A stretch of DNA of 64,000 bases from Labrenzia sp. THAF82 (GTDB taxonomy: Bacteria; Pseudomonadota; Alphaproteobacteria; Rhizobiales; Stappiaceae). The position numbers and the translations under genes were made by a program. The notes beneath the pieces are model-generated. The model had not been told where the DNA came from and searched no databases. It saw only the letters and a list, made by a program, of their open reading frames with translations. Below, one piece after another: positions 53,456 through 63,220 of this stretch (the first letter of the stretch is position 1; each line of letters opens with the position of its first letter). The stretch spans positions 5,856,501 to 5,920,500 of the forward strand of contig NZ_CP045354.1 in NCBI RefSeq assembly GCF_009363435.1, written 5' to 3'.

Positions 53456-55636
53456 ATGCATTCAATGAGCAACCAGACCAGACTCAGCCATATAGAGTAT
53501 CGCGAAGAGCGCGTTCTCTACGCCGTATACGATCTGACGGTTTCGCCCGAGACCTTCGACATCGGCAACTTTCTGTGCCATGCGGAAATCAAGCGAATTG
53601 AGATGGGACTGGACTATTTCAAGGTCATTTTCCTGCGGGTTGCAGAGGGAAAGCAAAGGGCAGGACAGGTACACAGTGAGTCGGCACAGCTTTACAGACT
53701 GTTCAACGTTCTGATACCCGCCTGCCGGATTCACCCGAGCTGCATCGGTTATGTCCTGTGTGCGGACAGATCGGACGCGGCACCGATCCTGGCGAAGGCA
53801 GGTGCGCGGGTCATTCCGTCCGATTACACAATCGAGACTCCGACCGGAATCTACAGCTGGAAATGGACCTGGCGGCTTTTCAACGAGGGCCATTACGTCA
53901 CCACGCTACGCGCACGACGCGAAGCCCGGGAAGAAGTCGGGAACTGGCTCAAGAACCAGGTTGCCGGAAAGAAGGTCGTCACGGTAACGCTGCGCGAGTG
54001 TTCGTACGAGCAGCCGCGCAACTCGGATATCGGCAGCTGGAGCCGCTTCCTCAATTCTCTCGATGATCGCCAGTTTGCCAAGATCGTCATCCGCGATCAT
54101 GTGACGGCCTTCGACGAATTGCCCGCTTTCTTCAAAAATGTGCAAACCTGCAGCATTGCCTCCTGGAACCTGGAGTTCCGCCTGGCACTTTACGAACTGA
54201 GCTACATAAGCATGTTCGTCAACAACGGCCCCTGGGTGCTGGGGCTGTACGACGACAACGTCAACTCGATCATGGTAAAGCTGATTACCGAGGCGGTCCT
54301 GGTGACGTCCACCGAATTTCGAAGACGGCAGGGCGATCCGATCGACAGCAAGTATCGCTTCCTAGGGGATCACCAACACCTTTGCTGGGATACTGACACG
54401 GTTTCGAACCTCAACAAATACTTCTCCCTGGCCGACGTCACGAACAGATTGATCGACGAGGGTCTGGATCCTCGAACGCATCTCAGCGACAGCTCCCCGC
54501 AGTCGAACACCATTAGAATCGAGGCGTCACAGCTCACTGAGGAGGATGCGTCCTTCCACGACACGACCGGCGCCTTCTGCGGCACAGCCTATTTGAAACG
54601 CTTTCCAGCCGTGTCGGAAGAGATCGCGGACGGGAGGTTCTCCAGCGCCCATGAGCACTTTCTGAAGATCGGCCGCAAACAGAACTGGATGCGGACCGAA
54701 ACCTTGAAACTGGACCTCGACCACCGATGCACCACCCATGCGTCGAGCGTCGCGGCCCCGGACGCCAGGGAGGCAGGGAAGCCGCAGCTGTCCGAGGCGG
54801 CGAGCTCCGAAGATCGCCTGCTTGTCAACGTCCGGGTCGGTTTGAACCCTTCGGTTCTCGGTGCGATTTACTGCGCGCTCCAGATCGAGACAATCCGGAG
54901 CGAGACCGACAAGGGCGAAGTCATCCTGAATATCTGCACCGAGCCAGAAAACGTTTATTCCAGCTGGCCGTTCAACAATGAAATACTGCCGATCTTCACG
55001 CGCCTGAGCTGCCATGTGAGAGGAATCAATTTTTCCCATACGCCCAACGAGGCGGAAGAAATCGACGCCTGGTGGGCCCAGGGGTCCGCTGAGACCTTCG
55101 CATGCGAAGCCGTTCGCGAGACGGATCGCTTCGAACAGGCAAGACAACTCAATTCTTTCCCTTCCCTGCAGCCAACGGCCGAAGCGCTGGCGCTCGCCAG
55201 CAAGTGGGAGGCCAGGAAGCTGGACGGAAAACCCTATATCGTCCTCTCGATCGATGACACGTGCGAGGTCGACGTCACCCGGCTGATGTTGGAGTTGTTT
55301 GATTTAGGTGCAAACAGAGCCCGGTTCCTGATCCTCGACAGAGACAATGTTCTCGACGAGGAAACGCTGTTTTGGGACGACCGCGTCGTTCTTTGCCACG
55401 AAGCACTCTACAATGTAGAGCTTCGCGCGGCGCTTCACCGGGGTTCGGCATTGAACGTTGCTCTCGGGACCGATCTCTCGCTGCTGTCGCTGGCTCTGGC
55501 GGAATCAAAGACCCTCGTTGTCAGGCATCAGGATGTTATGATTTTTTCCGCGACCGTATTTGATCGCAACGAACCAACGAGATATTCGAGCGTCAGGCAA
55601 CTAGCCAAGGTTGTCCTGTCGTGCGCAGGAGTTTAA
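53456..55636 (+). CDS. Large putative glycosyltransferase-like protein with LR...RNSD motif
   Basis: I do not recognise a named family for this 726-residue protein. The region about 173-330 reads VTVTLRECSYEQPRNSDIGS, then WSRFL and later MFVNNGPWVLGLYDD. This matches, in order, segments of the 609-residue protein at 58610 (LHLRANRQHYDD-RRNSDLEVW-EDFL, then GGPSGP). A linker (about 390-450) leads to a second alpha/beta domain (about 455-726, LLVNVRVGLNPSVLGAIYC) that may be a second glycosyltransferase-like module. It has no signal peptide or membrane helix. Confidence 0.6.
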   Translation: MHSMSNQTRLSHIEYREERVLYAVYDLTVSPETFDIGNFLCHAEIKRIEMGLDYFKVIFLRVAEGKQRAGQVHSESAQLYRLFNVLIPACRIHPSCIGYVLCADRSDAAPILAKAGARVIPSDYTIETPTGIYSWKWTWRLFNEGHYVTTLRARREAREEVGNWLKNQVAGKKVVTVTLRECSYEQPRNSDIGSWSRFLNSLDDRQFAKIVIRDHVTAFDELPAFFKNVQTCSIASWNLEFRLALYELSYISMFVNNGPWVLGLYDDNVNSIMVKLITEAVLVTSTEFRRRQGDPIDSKYRFLGDHQHLCWDTDTVSNLNKYFSLADVTNRLIDEGLDPRTHLSDSSPQSNTIRIEASQLTEEDASFHDTTGAFCGTAYLKRFPAVSEEIADGRFSSAHEHFLKIGRKQNWMRTETLKLDLDHRCTTHASSVAAPDAREAGKPQLSEAASSEDRLLVNVRVGLNPSVLGAIYCALQIETIRSETDKGEVILNICTEPENVYSSWPFNNEILPIFTRLSCHVRGINFSHTPNEAEEIDAWWAQGSAETFACEAVRETDRFEQARQLNSFPSLQPTAEALALASKWEARKLDGKPYIVLSIDDTCEVDVTRLMLELFDLGANRARFLILDRDNVLDEETLFWDDRVVLCHEALYNVELRAALHRGSALNVALGTDLSLLSLALAESKTLVVRHQDVMIFSATVFDRNEPTRYSSVRQLAKVVLSCAGV

Positions 55637-55755
55637 AAAAGGGCTCCGTCGGCGACCGGAGATGTCTCGCACACATGCGCGTAAGTATGCGACATAGTCT
55701 GCCGTGCTCCCCTGATTGTCCGCATTCATAAGTTAGCTCTGTTCACGGTGTGATC

Positions 55756-56613
55756 TTAGTTGGACTGAGTTGCAAATTCATGGGGTGTAAGCCCGTCAAG
55801 GCTCGTATGGGGTCGGTTCAGATTGTAATCGATCCTCCAGTCTTCAATGATGTCCCGGGCGTGGCGATAGCTGCGGAACAGATGTTCGTTGAGGCATTCA
55901 TCCCGAAGCCGGCCGTTGAAGCTCTCGACATAACCATTTTGCATCGGTTTTTCCGGTGCGATGTAATGCCAATCGACGCTGCGGTCCTGCTGCCATTTGA
56001 GCATCGCGTTTGAGGTGAGTTCCGTACCGTTGTCGCTGACCACCATCAAAGGATAGCGACCGCGGCGCTCAGCGATCATGTCCAGTTCCCGTGAAACCCG
56101 GGCTCTGGAGATCGAGTTGTCGACCACCGCTGTAAGACATTCGCGACTGAAGTCATCAATGACACACAGGATACGGAACCGGCGCCCGTCAATCAGGGCA
56201 TCGGAGACGAAGTCGAGGGACCAGCGTTGATTAGCGGCTTGCGGCACAGCCATCGGCGCTCGCGTTCCCAGAGCTCGTTTCCGGCCGCCACGCTTGCGCA
56301 CCGTGAGACGCTCTTCCCGGTAGATCCGGTAGACCTTCTTCCAGTTGGCTTCTATGCCTTCGCGCTTCAGCAGGATGTGCAGACGACGATAACCAAAGCG
56401 CCGTCTCTCCGAAGCCAATTCCTTCAGCCTCTGACGTAACCCGGCATCATCGGATCTCGTCGACCGATAGCGGTAAACACGCGGATCGATGCCGACCAAC
56501 CCGCAGGCGCGGCGCTGCGAATAGCCCCTGGTCCCAATTGCCCAGCTCACGGCATTCCTCCTTGAGCCAGGCGTCAGAAGTTTTTCCGAGCATCTCGCGG
56601 AGCGTCGACACAT
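55756..56613 (-). CDS. IS3 transposase OrfB (DDE domain)
   Basis: This is a 285-residue frame with HTH_21 region RRRFGYRRLHILLKREGIEA and the rve catalytic domain: Asp in QRWSLDFVSD, Asp in MVVSDNGTELTS and Glu in MQNGYVESFNGRLRDE. All three DDE residues are present. It is normally made as an OrfAB fusion by a -1 frameshift at GGAAAAAC (about 56578-56586), which joins OrfA residues ending LREML to EKLLTPGSRRNAVSW. Confidence 0.9.
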   Translation of the reverse strand: MCRRSARCSEKLLTPGSRRNAVSWAIGTRGYSQRRACGLVGIDPRVYRYRSTRSDDAGLRQRLKELASERRRFGYRRLHILLKREGIEANWKKVYRIYREERLTVRKRGGRKRALGTRAPMAVPQAANQRWSLDFVSDALIDGRRFRILCVIDDFSRECLTAVVDNSISRARVSRELDMIAERRGRYPLMVVSDNGTELTSNAMLKWQQDRSVDWHYIAPEKPMQNGYVESFNGRLRDECLNEHLFRSYRHARDIIEDWRIDYNLNRPHTSLDGLTPHEFATQSN

Positions 56614-56839
56614 CCATCATCGACTCCGCGAGCAGCTCCTTCAGCTTTGCGTTCTCTTCTTCAATGGTCTTCAGCCTTTTGGCATCAGCCACCTCCATGC
56701 CGCCGTACTTCGAACGCCACTTGTAAAAGGTTGCATCGCTGACACCATATTTGCGACAAAGCTCGGCGGCCGAAATGCCCGCCTGATGTTCTTTCAAAAT
56801 ACCGATGATCAGTTCTTCAGAGAACCTGAATCGCTTCAT
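56447..56839 (-). CDS. IS3 transposase OrfA (HTH_Tnp_1)
   Basis: This is a 130-residue frame starting MKRFRFSEELIIGILKEHQA, with helix-turn-helix AELCRKYGVSDATFYKWRSK and a leucine zipper TIEEENAKLKELLAES. The part after about residue 85 is the read-on beyond the frameshift site and is not family-like. It binds the inverted repeats. Confidence 0.9.
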   Translation of the reverse strand: MKRFRFSEELIIGILKEHQAGISAAELCRKYGVSDATFYKWRSKYGGMEVADAKRLKTIEEENAKLKELLAESMMDVSTLREMLGKTSDAWLKEECRELGNWDQGLFAAPRLRVGRHRSACLPLSVDEIR

Positions 56840-56954
56840 TGTCTGTATCCTTTAACTGGGAACAGACTAACCTCAAATCGAGGAACTTTCAGGGGAGCAC
56901 GTCAAGCACTATGGGCGATAGTCAAAACCGTCGGAAACTAGCGAACGCTTCGTG

Positions 56955-58598
56955 TCAATTTACTTTAGGGCCCCAGATGCTGTTTTCTATGTGCTTGAAC
57001 ATTCGACCCGGCTCATACACGTCTCGTGTTTCAGATTGCATTCCCGGCTCGTGTTGCTCGACCTTGGAGATGATGTCTTCGGCCGTGTAAGCCAAATGCA
57101 TCTCTCCTTTCTCGATATAGTCGTGGAACACGTCCTGTCCCAATTCTCCGAGGACTACGGCTGCCTTGCCGTGAAGTTTTGACAGGAGAACGACGGTCGA
57201 GAAGTAAGTCACGACAGCGTCTGAAAACTTGACCAACAGATTGATGTCGGTGCCGTTGGCGAACGTTGTCTCGAAATTCGTGATACCGGATTTCAGCAGC
57301 TGCACTGCCCAAATGTCCGCACTTTCCATAACTTCTGGATGCGGACGAATGAGCCACAGCCAGTCTTTCGGCGCTTTCAGCATTGCATCGAGGGCGACTG
57401 CGGGAATCATGCCTTTGCCATGCTGTCCAGCAAAAACGACGATCTTCCGGTAGTCCTGGCGCATCTTGTCGAAAGCCTTGACGGTAACGCTTTCGATCTC
57501 AGCCGCGGTTTCCGACGCACCGTAGTTCTCCATCTGGTTTCCAAGATAGATCGGCGCAAATCCGTTTAAGCCAGTGTTCTTTTGCTCAAGGACAGTTGTA
57601 TAAGTCGTCAGGTCCCATGTCGCCAGGTACTCCGGCAGCGTATTATACTGCCGGCTCTTGCTCTGTCTCCAATGCGTATAGGGCCAGCAATGACGTCCGC
57701 CGACACCGTGCATTATCTCAACGGTCGGGATAGCCAGCTTCTTGCAGGCCGCGACAAGTCCCTGCGTGCCATGAACGTGATCCAGGCAAAGAGTGGTGTA
57801 GACGATCAGGTCCCTCTCATCTTTCAGGTGCCGATAGGCCAGTTCCATTTTGCCCAGAACGTTGCTGAGGTATCGGACCCAGATCGCCACTTCGGGAAAG
57901 ATCGCCTTCGGAACCTGGAACGCCTTGCTTACCAGTTCCGCAAGATATGAATAAACCTCGCTTCCGTGCCTCCGAAGCCGGGGGCCATACTGCCAGGCGA
58001 TCACCTCCCTGAACCCCTCCTCCTCCCTGAGGACGTAGGAATTCGCTCCCTTGTGATATCCGGAAAGCGGATTCTCATACTCTATGAACGCGACCTTGCC
58101 GGATCCGGCGGCCCCGTCATCCGAGCGACTTCGCTGCGACAGAAAGCGGCCGAAGTCCCGGTGCTTCAATACGCCGGCGTTGTCGACGATCCGATTCGCT
58201 CGCGAAAACAGCAGATGCCTGTACCCGTCCAGTTCTTCGAGCGGATCGTGTCGCGCGTACTCTCCATGGGGTGGGGCGAGCGCCTGCGGGCTCCCCATCG
58301 GAGCAATGCCCAGATCATATTTCTTCTTCGAGGCCGGGGCAGCCGACCGCGCAGGATCGCTCCCCCGGTTCAATCGTGTCAGGCTCGTCAGCTTGCTTTC
58401 TAATTCTGTTTGAACCTCGTTGTTTCGTCCCAAGATCTTTTGCTCGAAGTTATGGCCGATGATCGAGCGCAGCATGGGCCAGTAATCGATGCCCGCGACG
58501 GTGAGCGCTTGTGTGTTGACCTCATCCTCGATGGCAATCAGCAAATCACAGACGTCTTTTCGATAGGAAGACGGATCTATTTCGTCGAATGTTGCCAC
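56955..58598 (-). CDS. Capsule-type GT-B glycosyltransferase-like protein
   Basis: This is a 547-residue protein. The C-terminal half has KIVVFAGQHGKGMIPAVALD, then LWLIRPHPEVMESAD and DAVVTYFSTVVLLSKLHGK. The HP motif followed about 50 residues later by an ST pair is the pattern of KpsC/KpsS- and sialyltransferase-like GT-B enzymes that use nucleotide-activated acidic sugars. The N-terminal half has VEIMHGVGGRHCWPYTHW. It is probably involved in building the exported glycan. It starts 12 bp after the stop of the next upstream gene and is co-transcribed with it. Confidence 0.7.
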   Translation of the reverse strand: MATFDEIDPSSYRKDVCDLLIAIEDEVNTQALTVAGIDYWPMLRSIIGHNFEQKILGRNNEVQTELESKLTSLTRLNRGSDPARSAAPASKKKYDLGIAPMGSPQALAPPHGEYARHDPLEELDGYRHLLFSRANRIVDNAGVLKHRDFGRFLSQRSRSDDGAAGSGKVAFIEYENPLSGYHKGANSYVLREEEGFREVIAWQYGPRLRRHGSEVYSYLAELVSKAFQVPKAIFPEVAIWVRYLSNVLGKMELAYRHLKDERDLIVYTTLCLDHVHGTQGLVAACKKLAIPTVEIMHGVGGRHCWPYTHWRQSKSRQYNTLPEYLATWDLTTYTTVLEQKNTGLNGFAPIYLGNQMENYGASETAAEIESVTVKAFDKMRQDYRKIVVFAGQHGKGMIPAVALDAMLKAPKDWLWLIRPHPEVMESADIWAVQLLKSGITNFETTFANGTDINLLVKFSDAVVTYFSTVVLLSKLHGKAAVVLGELGQDVFHDYIEKGEMHLAYTAEDIISKVEQHEPGMQSETRDVYEPGRMFKHIENSIWGPKVN

Positions 58599-58609
58599 GT
58601 ATCGAGCCC

Positions 58610-60439
58610 TCAGTTCAGCACATGCATGTTGATCTCGTCCTTCTCTTCCTCGCCCCCTATTCGGTTTTGCACCTCGGTCCAGTCAACCTTGTCGACCATC
58701 TGCCTGAAGAGTTTTGTGACGGTCTCGACGCGTTCTTTTTCCCAAACGACTTTCTGATTTGCCGTTGCGTGCGGGTATCCCTCGCCGGGAAGCATGTCGA
58801 TGAAATGGAAATCCGTGTCCCGCTTGAAATTGAACAATACATAAGGCTGGGGCGAATAGGCGACGGGCACGGCCGGGCCGCTCGGCCCTCCCAGATATGC
58901 TCCGCATGTCAGGCACAAGGCTATGTCTGTCGCGACATCGGTCGAGAAATGCTTGACGATCACGACATTCCGAAGATTCTGGAGCCTCAACACCTCTTGA
59001 CTTTGCGCTTCCCGTTGCCCGCACACGACGAAGAATACATATTCCGGAAACGTCGTGACGCTCTTGCGCAGAAAGTCTTCCCAGACTTCGAGATCCGAAT
59101 TGCGCCTGTCGTCGTAATGCTGACGATTGGCCCTCAGATGCAAAGCGACGGGACGCCGGTCGGAAGCATGATTCCTGATAAACTCGATGGCCGTCCTCCT
59201 CGCGGTGTCGCTCAAAGGGTAGTCCGGCCTCACGTCCGCGGACTTGAACGCATACTGAATGAAGTCGCAATTTCTCTTATAGTAAGCCCCGTTGCCGAAA
59301 ACGTCCTCGAGCGGAGGCCAGAACACGTATTTCTTCCTTAAGGTTGATATGTATTTCTTGTAATGTTCAATATTCCCAAATATTGCCACATCTTCTACGT
59401 TTGACAGCGACTTGACCGTCGCCATCAGGTCGAAAATCTTGAGAAAGTATTGTTCTTTCGAAACCTTCTGATCGCCACGGTCCGGCTTTTCCGGATCCAC
59501 CAGAAAGATCACATCGATTTTCAGCTTGCCGCAGGCAGCCTCGTGAAGCTTGCAGAGCGTATTTGCAGCGACGTACATATACAAACACTCTCCGATGCTA
59601 TACGGCATCTTGTTCATGTTGATTGTTACAAGGACATGAGAAGGTTTCTTGTCCTTTATTATGTTTTTCAAGCTGCCGGATGCCTGCCGTTCGACGACGT
59701 TGAACTGGTCGAGGTCGAATGAAGACGCCAGAATTTCCATTTCCAGGCGGGCCTTTTCATTCCCGTGCTTCAGCACAAATACGACGCCATCGACCAGACC
59801 TGCTCGCGCACCGCGCTTGTACGCCCGGCGCAGGACATTTGTCAGTATCTCCGCTTTCTTTTGATTGCCGAGCGGTGCCGCGATGACACCGTCGATTGCG
59901 GCGCTCACCTGCAAGTTGGACACCCGCACTTCGGCTATCTTATTGTGAAGGAAGGCCTTTTTTGGCGCGCACTCCAGAGCCCGGGAGTAGAAGTGCTCAG
60001 CGTTCAGGTATTGTCGGCACGCGTTATACTCATAGGCAAGGGCACTGAACGCGCGGTCGCTCTTGGGACTGACGGTCACCCATTCATGTGCCGCATTGAT
60101 GCGGTCGGCCCTGGAGGCCTTGCCTTCCTGCAGGAATTTCAGGTGGCCTGCACGGATATCTGGGGCCTTCGGACAGATTTCCAGCAACAGGCGCCAGAGA
60201 GACAAGGCGGTCGAGCTGTTGTCGAGAGCCTCTTGCGCGGCACACAGATCAATAATCTCTTCAATGCTCATGGTGTTTCCAAAGCTTCGGAGATCCACCT
60301 TTGCCCCTCCCGCACCCGAAACAAGATCCTTCGGAATCCGTTTCTTCTTGGTGTTTCTTTCGAAACCTAATAAGCGCGAGATGGACTTTTTCAAGCCCTT
60401 GCCGGAACTGACTATCTTCTTCAGCGTGCTTGAGCCCAT
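58610..60439 (-). CDS. TPR-containing putative glycosyltransferase with LR...RNSD motif
   Basis: This is a 609-residue protein. A basic N-terminus and helical TPR-like repeats (about 55-200, FSALAYEYNACRQYLNAEHF) precede a GT-B-like region. The first Rossmann half starts near 265 (VLVTINMNKMPYSIGECLYM). The second half has VALHLRANRQHYDD-RRNSD near 432-449, VFFVVCGQREAQSQEV and AYLGGPSGPAVPVAY. The RNSD and GPSGP segments match the 726-residue protein at 53456. This points to an O-GlcNAc-transferase-like or capsule glycosyltransferase, but donor and acceptor are unknown. Confidence 0.65.
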   Translation of the reverse strand: MGSSTLKKIVSSGKGLKKSISRLLGFERNTKKKRIPKDLVSGAGGAKVDLRSFGNTMSIEEIIDLCAAQEALDNSSTALSLWRLLLEICPKAPDIRAGHLKFLQEGKASRADRINAAHEWVTVSPKSDRAFSALAYEYNACRQYLNAEHFYSRALECAPKKAFLHNKIAEVRVSNLQVSAAIDGVIAAPLGNQKKAEILTNVLRRAYKRGARAGLVDGVVFVLKHGNEKARLEMEILASSFDLDQFNVVERQASGSLKNIIKDKKPSHVLVTINMNKMPYSIGECLYMYVAANTLCKLHEAACGKLKIDVIFLVDPEKPDRGDQKVSKEQYFLKIFDLMATVKSLSNVEDVAIFGNIEHYKKYISTLRKKYVFWPPLEDVFGNGAYYKRNCDFIQYAFKSADVRPDYPLSDTARRTAIEFIRNHASDRRPVALHLRANRQHYDDRRNSDLEVWEDFLRKSVTTFPEYVFFVVCGQREAQSQEVLRLQNLRNVVIVKHFSTDVATDIALCLTCGAYLGGPSGPAVPVAYSPQPYVLFNFKRDTDFHFIDMLPGEGYPHATANQKVVWEKERVETVTKLFRQMVDKVDWTEVQNRIGGEEEKDEINMHVLN

Positions 60440-60759
60440 GATGGTTCGCCTAGCTTCGTGAGGGTGTACAAGGTGCGAAAGGACTAACTCATGCCTGCCC
60501 CAGACTCAAACGCTAAAACCCTTCGCATTTTTTCGGATTGCAGGAGCGCGGATTCGAGGCTTTGAACCATGCCAGAATTGCCAGAGCATCCAGCCGCTGA
60601 GGACGATGGAGCTTGACTTGAAGCCCGGTCCATCCACTTCATCGCGACGTCCGCTTGCGGATCTACACCGAGTGCGAAATGCGAAATTTGGTGCGCCGGA
60701 GATTCGGCTGGTTGGTGACCCAACACAATCAGGTGCCGGATCGATGGAATGAACTGGAG
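60440..60759. other. Spacer within the glycan locus
   Basis: These 320 bp hold no gene I can support. Two overlapping short frames (60484-60763) have no family resemblance or start signal. The GC-rich right part may be a decayed gene fragment. Confidence 0.4.
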
Positions 60760-62070
60760 TCACGTCATTAGAGTCAACAGTCTAACTCTCAAGTCGGGAG
60801 GGCTGACTTTGCTTTTTTCCTTACCAGCGCCCTTTTGCGCCAGAAATCCAGCGTAACTGCCGTCTTCAAAATTGCTATAATCATTTTCCCACGGGCGTTC
60901 TTCTGCAGCAATATAATCCAACAGCCACCTCGAAATATATCCATCCCGTCGTGGGGCATAGCTGGATTTGAACTTGTGATAGGTGGCGCGGGCGAAAAGC
61001 TGTCGCCAGTCACCGCGCAACAGAGCAATGGTAGAGCGGTTCCGGGCGTCGATAACATCCGCCTTGAACTGTTTGTATTCCTCCGTCTCGAGCAACTCCC
61101 CCTGCCCTTTCCCCAAGGCGAATATATTCACCTTGAAGAAATCATTATGCATCTCGTTCAAAGCCTTTTCTGTCCAAAGCACAAATTCTCGAACACCCGG
61201 GGCTTTTTCATTGTATTCAACATCAAAATATTTACTCAGCTCAACGTTAAAGTGCGCGCCAGAATTCGTTGCTATATAATAATCTTCGCTGTCCGGGTTT
61301 ACCATGGACAAAAATACATCATGATAAGTATTGCTTATTCCTCTGACCCCCGGGCCATATGGAATTTCTTTCATAGGATTCCGCGGGACTATGACATATG
61401 GAACAGGGAGAAACGTATTGATCAATATTCTATTTTCAGAAGAATCTTCTCTATTGAAAAGGTGACCGCAGAAATCAATACTCCGCTCCTCTTTCCAGAA
61501 ATGTGGATAAATGAGAGGATGTAGATTGCTCAACGCGATATCGGCCAGATCTTCCTGAGGAATTTCTATTACCCCATCTTCTGCAGGGAAATTCTTCTCG
61601 ATTTCTTCGATAACCTTTTCTTTTATCGCTCTGAAATTAAATGACGCGACCACCCGTTTGCCGATCAACAACGCGTCAACAAATTCCACGAAGCTGTCTT
61701 TCGCCCAAACGGCGTCAGCCGGTATCGACCCAATCGCGTTTCCATGTTCAGAGGCTGCGCGTATACCGACGTTCTGCAGTTCCGACATTCTGTCAAACTT
61801 GTGACGCCGTTCCATTTGACCGACTTCGATGACCAATTCTCCCAGATCCTCCAGAGAGTTGAGAAGAGGAGAACTGCTCAGAACGGAAGCGCCGTGGCTA
61901 TCCGTCACGAAATGAAAAATGGATCTGAAGTGCTTAACAAAGTACGGCAGATTTCCTTCCTGCAACAACGAAGGAAGAACGATATTCAGAAACGTATCAA
62001 TGTAGTCATCGCCCCATAACACACAAATAAAACGAACTTTGAAATTTTCCGCCTTTACATCCATTTTCAC
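60760..62070 (-). CDS. Putative glycosyltransferase-like protein of the surface-glycan locus
   Basis: This 436-residue protein begins with FKVRFICVLWGDDYIDTFLN, followed by VLPSLLQEGNLPYF. This resembles the first beta-alpha unit of GT-A-type transferases that act on long chains. The segment NAIGSIPADAVWAKDSF may hold an acidic metal site. The C-terminal half is charged and helical. The gene is AT-rich compared with the core genes. I cannot name the family with certainty. It is a leftward gene facing away from the epimerase. Confidence 0.55.
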   Translation of the reverse strand: MKMDVKAENFKVRFICVLWGDDYIDTFLNIVLPSLLQEGNLPYFVKHFRSIFHFVTDSHGASVLSSSPLLNSLEDLGELVIEVGQMERRHKFDRMSELQNVGIRAASEHGNAIGSIPADAVWAKDSFVEFVDALLIGKRVVASFNFRAIKEKVIEEIEKNFPAEDGVIEIPQEDLADIALSNLHPLIYPHFWKEERSIDFCGHLFNREDSSENRILINTFLPVPYVIVPRNPMKEIPYGPGVRGISNTYHDVFLSMVNPDSEDYYIATNSGAHFNVELSKYFDVEYNEKAPGVREFVLWTEKALNEMHNDFFKVNIFALGKGQGELLETEEYKQFKADVIDARNRSTIALLRGDWRQLFARATYHKFKSSYAPRRDGYISRWLLDYIAAEERPWENDYSNFEDGSYAGFLAQKGAGKEKSKVSPPDLRVRLLTLMT

Positions 62071-62304
62071 CGCAATCCATTTCTAGGGAATCAACATCTT
62101 TTTCTTATCTTGTATCTGCTTTTTATCTTGTATCTCTTGATATGCTCTCCAAGGCCGGTCTCGGACGATTTTTCGACGATGGAGTATGCATATCGCTCCG
62201 GTGGCATACAACGACTAAAAAGCCTAAAGAGAGAGCATTGCGTCGGCGATCCAAATGGCTGGCGCACTGTTGAATTCGGATTTCTCTCGAGGTGCGGCGA
62301 ACTG

Positions 62305-63210
62305 ATGTTAAGATTAGCAGATTGGGTTCTGGTGACCGGCGCGAGCGGCTTCGTCGGGGGGCACTGCGTCCAGCGGTTGCTCGAAGTCGGGCACAATGTG
62401 ATTGCCATGCAGCGGAGCCCCAGGCCTCTGACTGGACCACTTTCCCGCGACAGCGACACTTTTCGGTATATCGAAGGCGACCTGGCACAGGGCACCTCCT
62501 GCACATATCCGATTCGCTCAATCGTCCACCTTGCAGCACAGGTGGTCTTTCCCGGCATCAAAGCCGGCCAATTCGCGCACGGTAACATCCTTCCGACGCT
62601 CGGAATGTTCAAACTTGCGCAGTCGCTGGCTGTAGAGACAGTTATCATGCATTCATCGGTTTCGGTCTATGGCCACCCGCAGTCTGACACCTGGTCTGAG
62701 TCAACATCATCGACAGCCCCTACTCCCTACGGTGCTTCGAAGTACGTCTGCGAACTGGTGGCTGCTGACTATGCCGGGAAAATGCGCATCATCATACCGA
62801 GAACGCCAGGCATCCTTGGGACGGGTGCTAACCCGAACTGGGTCACAAACCTGGTTGACCGCGCCAGTAGCAATCAAACCCTCGAGATCTATAATGCAGC
62901 CGCGAGATTCAACAGTACATTGCACGTCGCCGACTATTGCGACTTCGTACTTGCGGAGCTGGCCTCGGAAGAAACTTCTCCCTCGATCGAAGTCGTAAAT
63001 CTTGCCGCGACTGATCCCATACCGGTGATCAAAGTGGCGAGCACGATCGTAAACGAGGTATCCAGCCGGAGCAAGATTGTAGACAAAGGACCCAGCGGGG
63101 CACCGGCTGTAATAGAGATAGGCAAAGCGCGCACAAGGTTCGGTTTCAAACCGATGTCAGTCGAAAATACCCTTAAACGGTATATAAAGGACATCTTGGG
63201 CCGATCCTAA
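62305..63210 (+). CDS. NAD-dependent epimerase/dehydratase
   Basis: This 301-residue extended SDR starts at ATG 62305 (MLRLADWVLVTGASGFVGG) because GAGGTG lies ten bases upstream; the frame is open to 62110 but the added residues look non-coding. The GASGFVG nucleotide loop is at about 12-18, Ser in MHSSVSVYG near 118-126 and the YxxxK pair in PYGASKYVCE near 143-152. It probably acts on a nucleotide sugar (oxidation, epimerisation or dehydration) for the surface glycan. Confidence 0.85.
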   Translation: MLRLADWVLVTGASGFVGGHCVQRLLEVGHNVIAMQRSPRPLTGPLSRDSDTFRYIEGDLAQGTSCTYPIRSIVHLAAQVVFPGIKAGQFAHGNILPTLGMFKLAQSLAVETVIMHSSVSVYGHPQSDTWSESTSSTAPTPYGASKYVCELVAADYAGKMRIIIPRTPGILGTGANPNWVTNLVDRASSNQTLEIYNAAARFNSTLHVADYCDFVLAELASEETSPSIEVVNLAATDPIPVIKVASTIVNEVSSRSKIVDKGPSGAPAVIEIGKARTRFGFKPMSVENTLKRYIKDILGRS

Positions 63211-63220
63211 ATACACGCCG

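Larger units (their letters stand above)
55705..56899 (-). mobile_element. IS3-family insertion sequence, apparently intact
   Basis: This is a 1195-bp element with imperfect terminal inverted repeats beginning TGCTCCCCTGA (55705 rightward and 56899 leftward), extended by matching TTAG and CTGTTC blocks. It carries overlapping orfA and orfB with a -1 slip site. No clear target duplication is visible. It separates the rightward 726-residue gene from the leftward glycosyltransferase genes. Confidence 0.85.

Noticed and set aside
60484..60763. Short minus-strand gene in the glycan locus
   Set aside because: The overlapping frames have biased composition and no start signal or motif.
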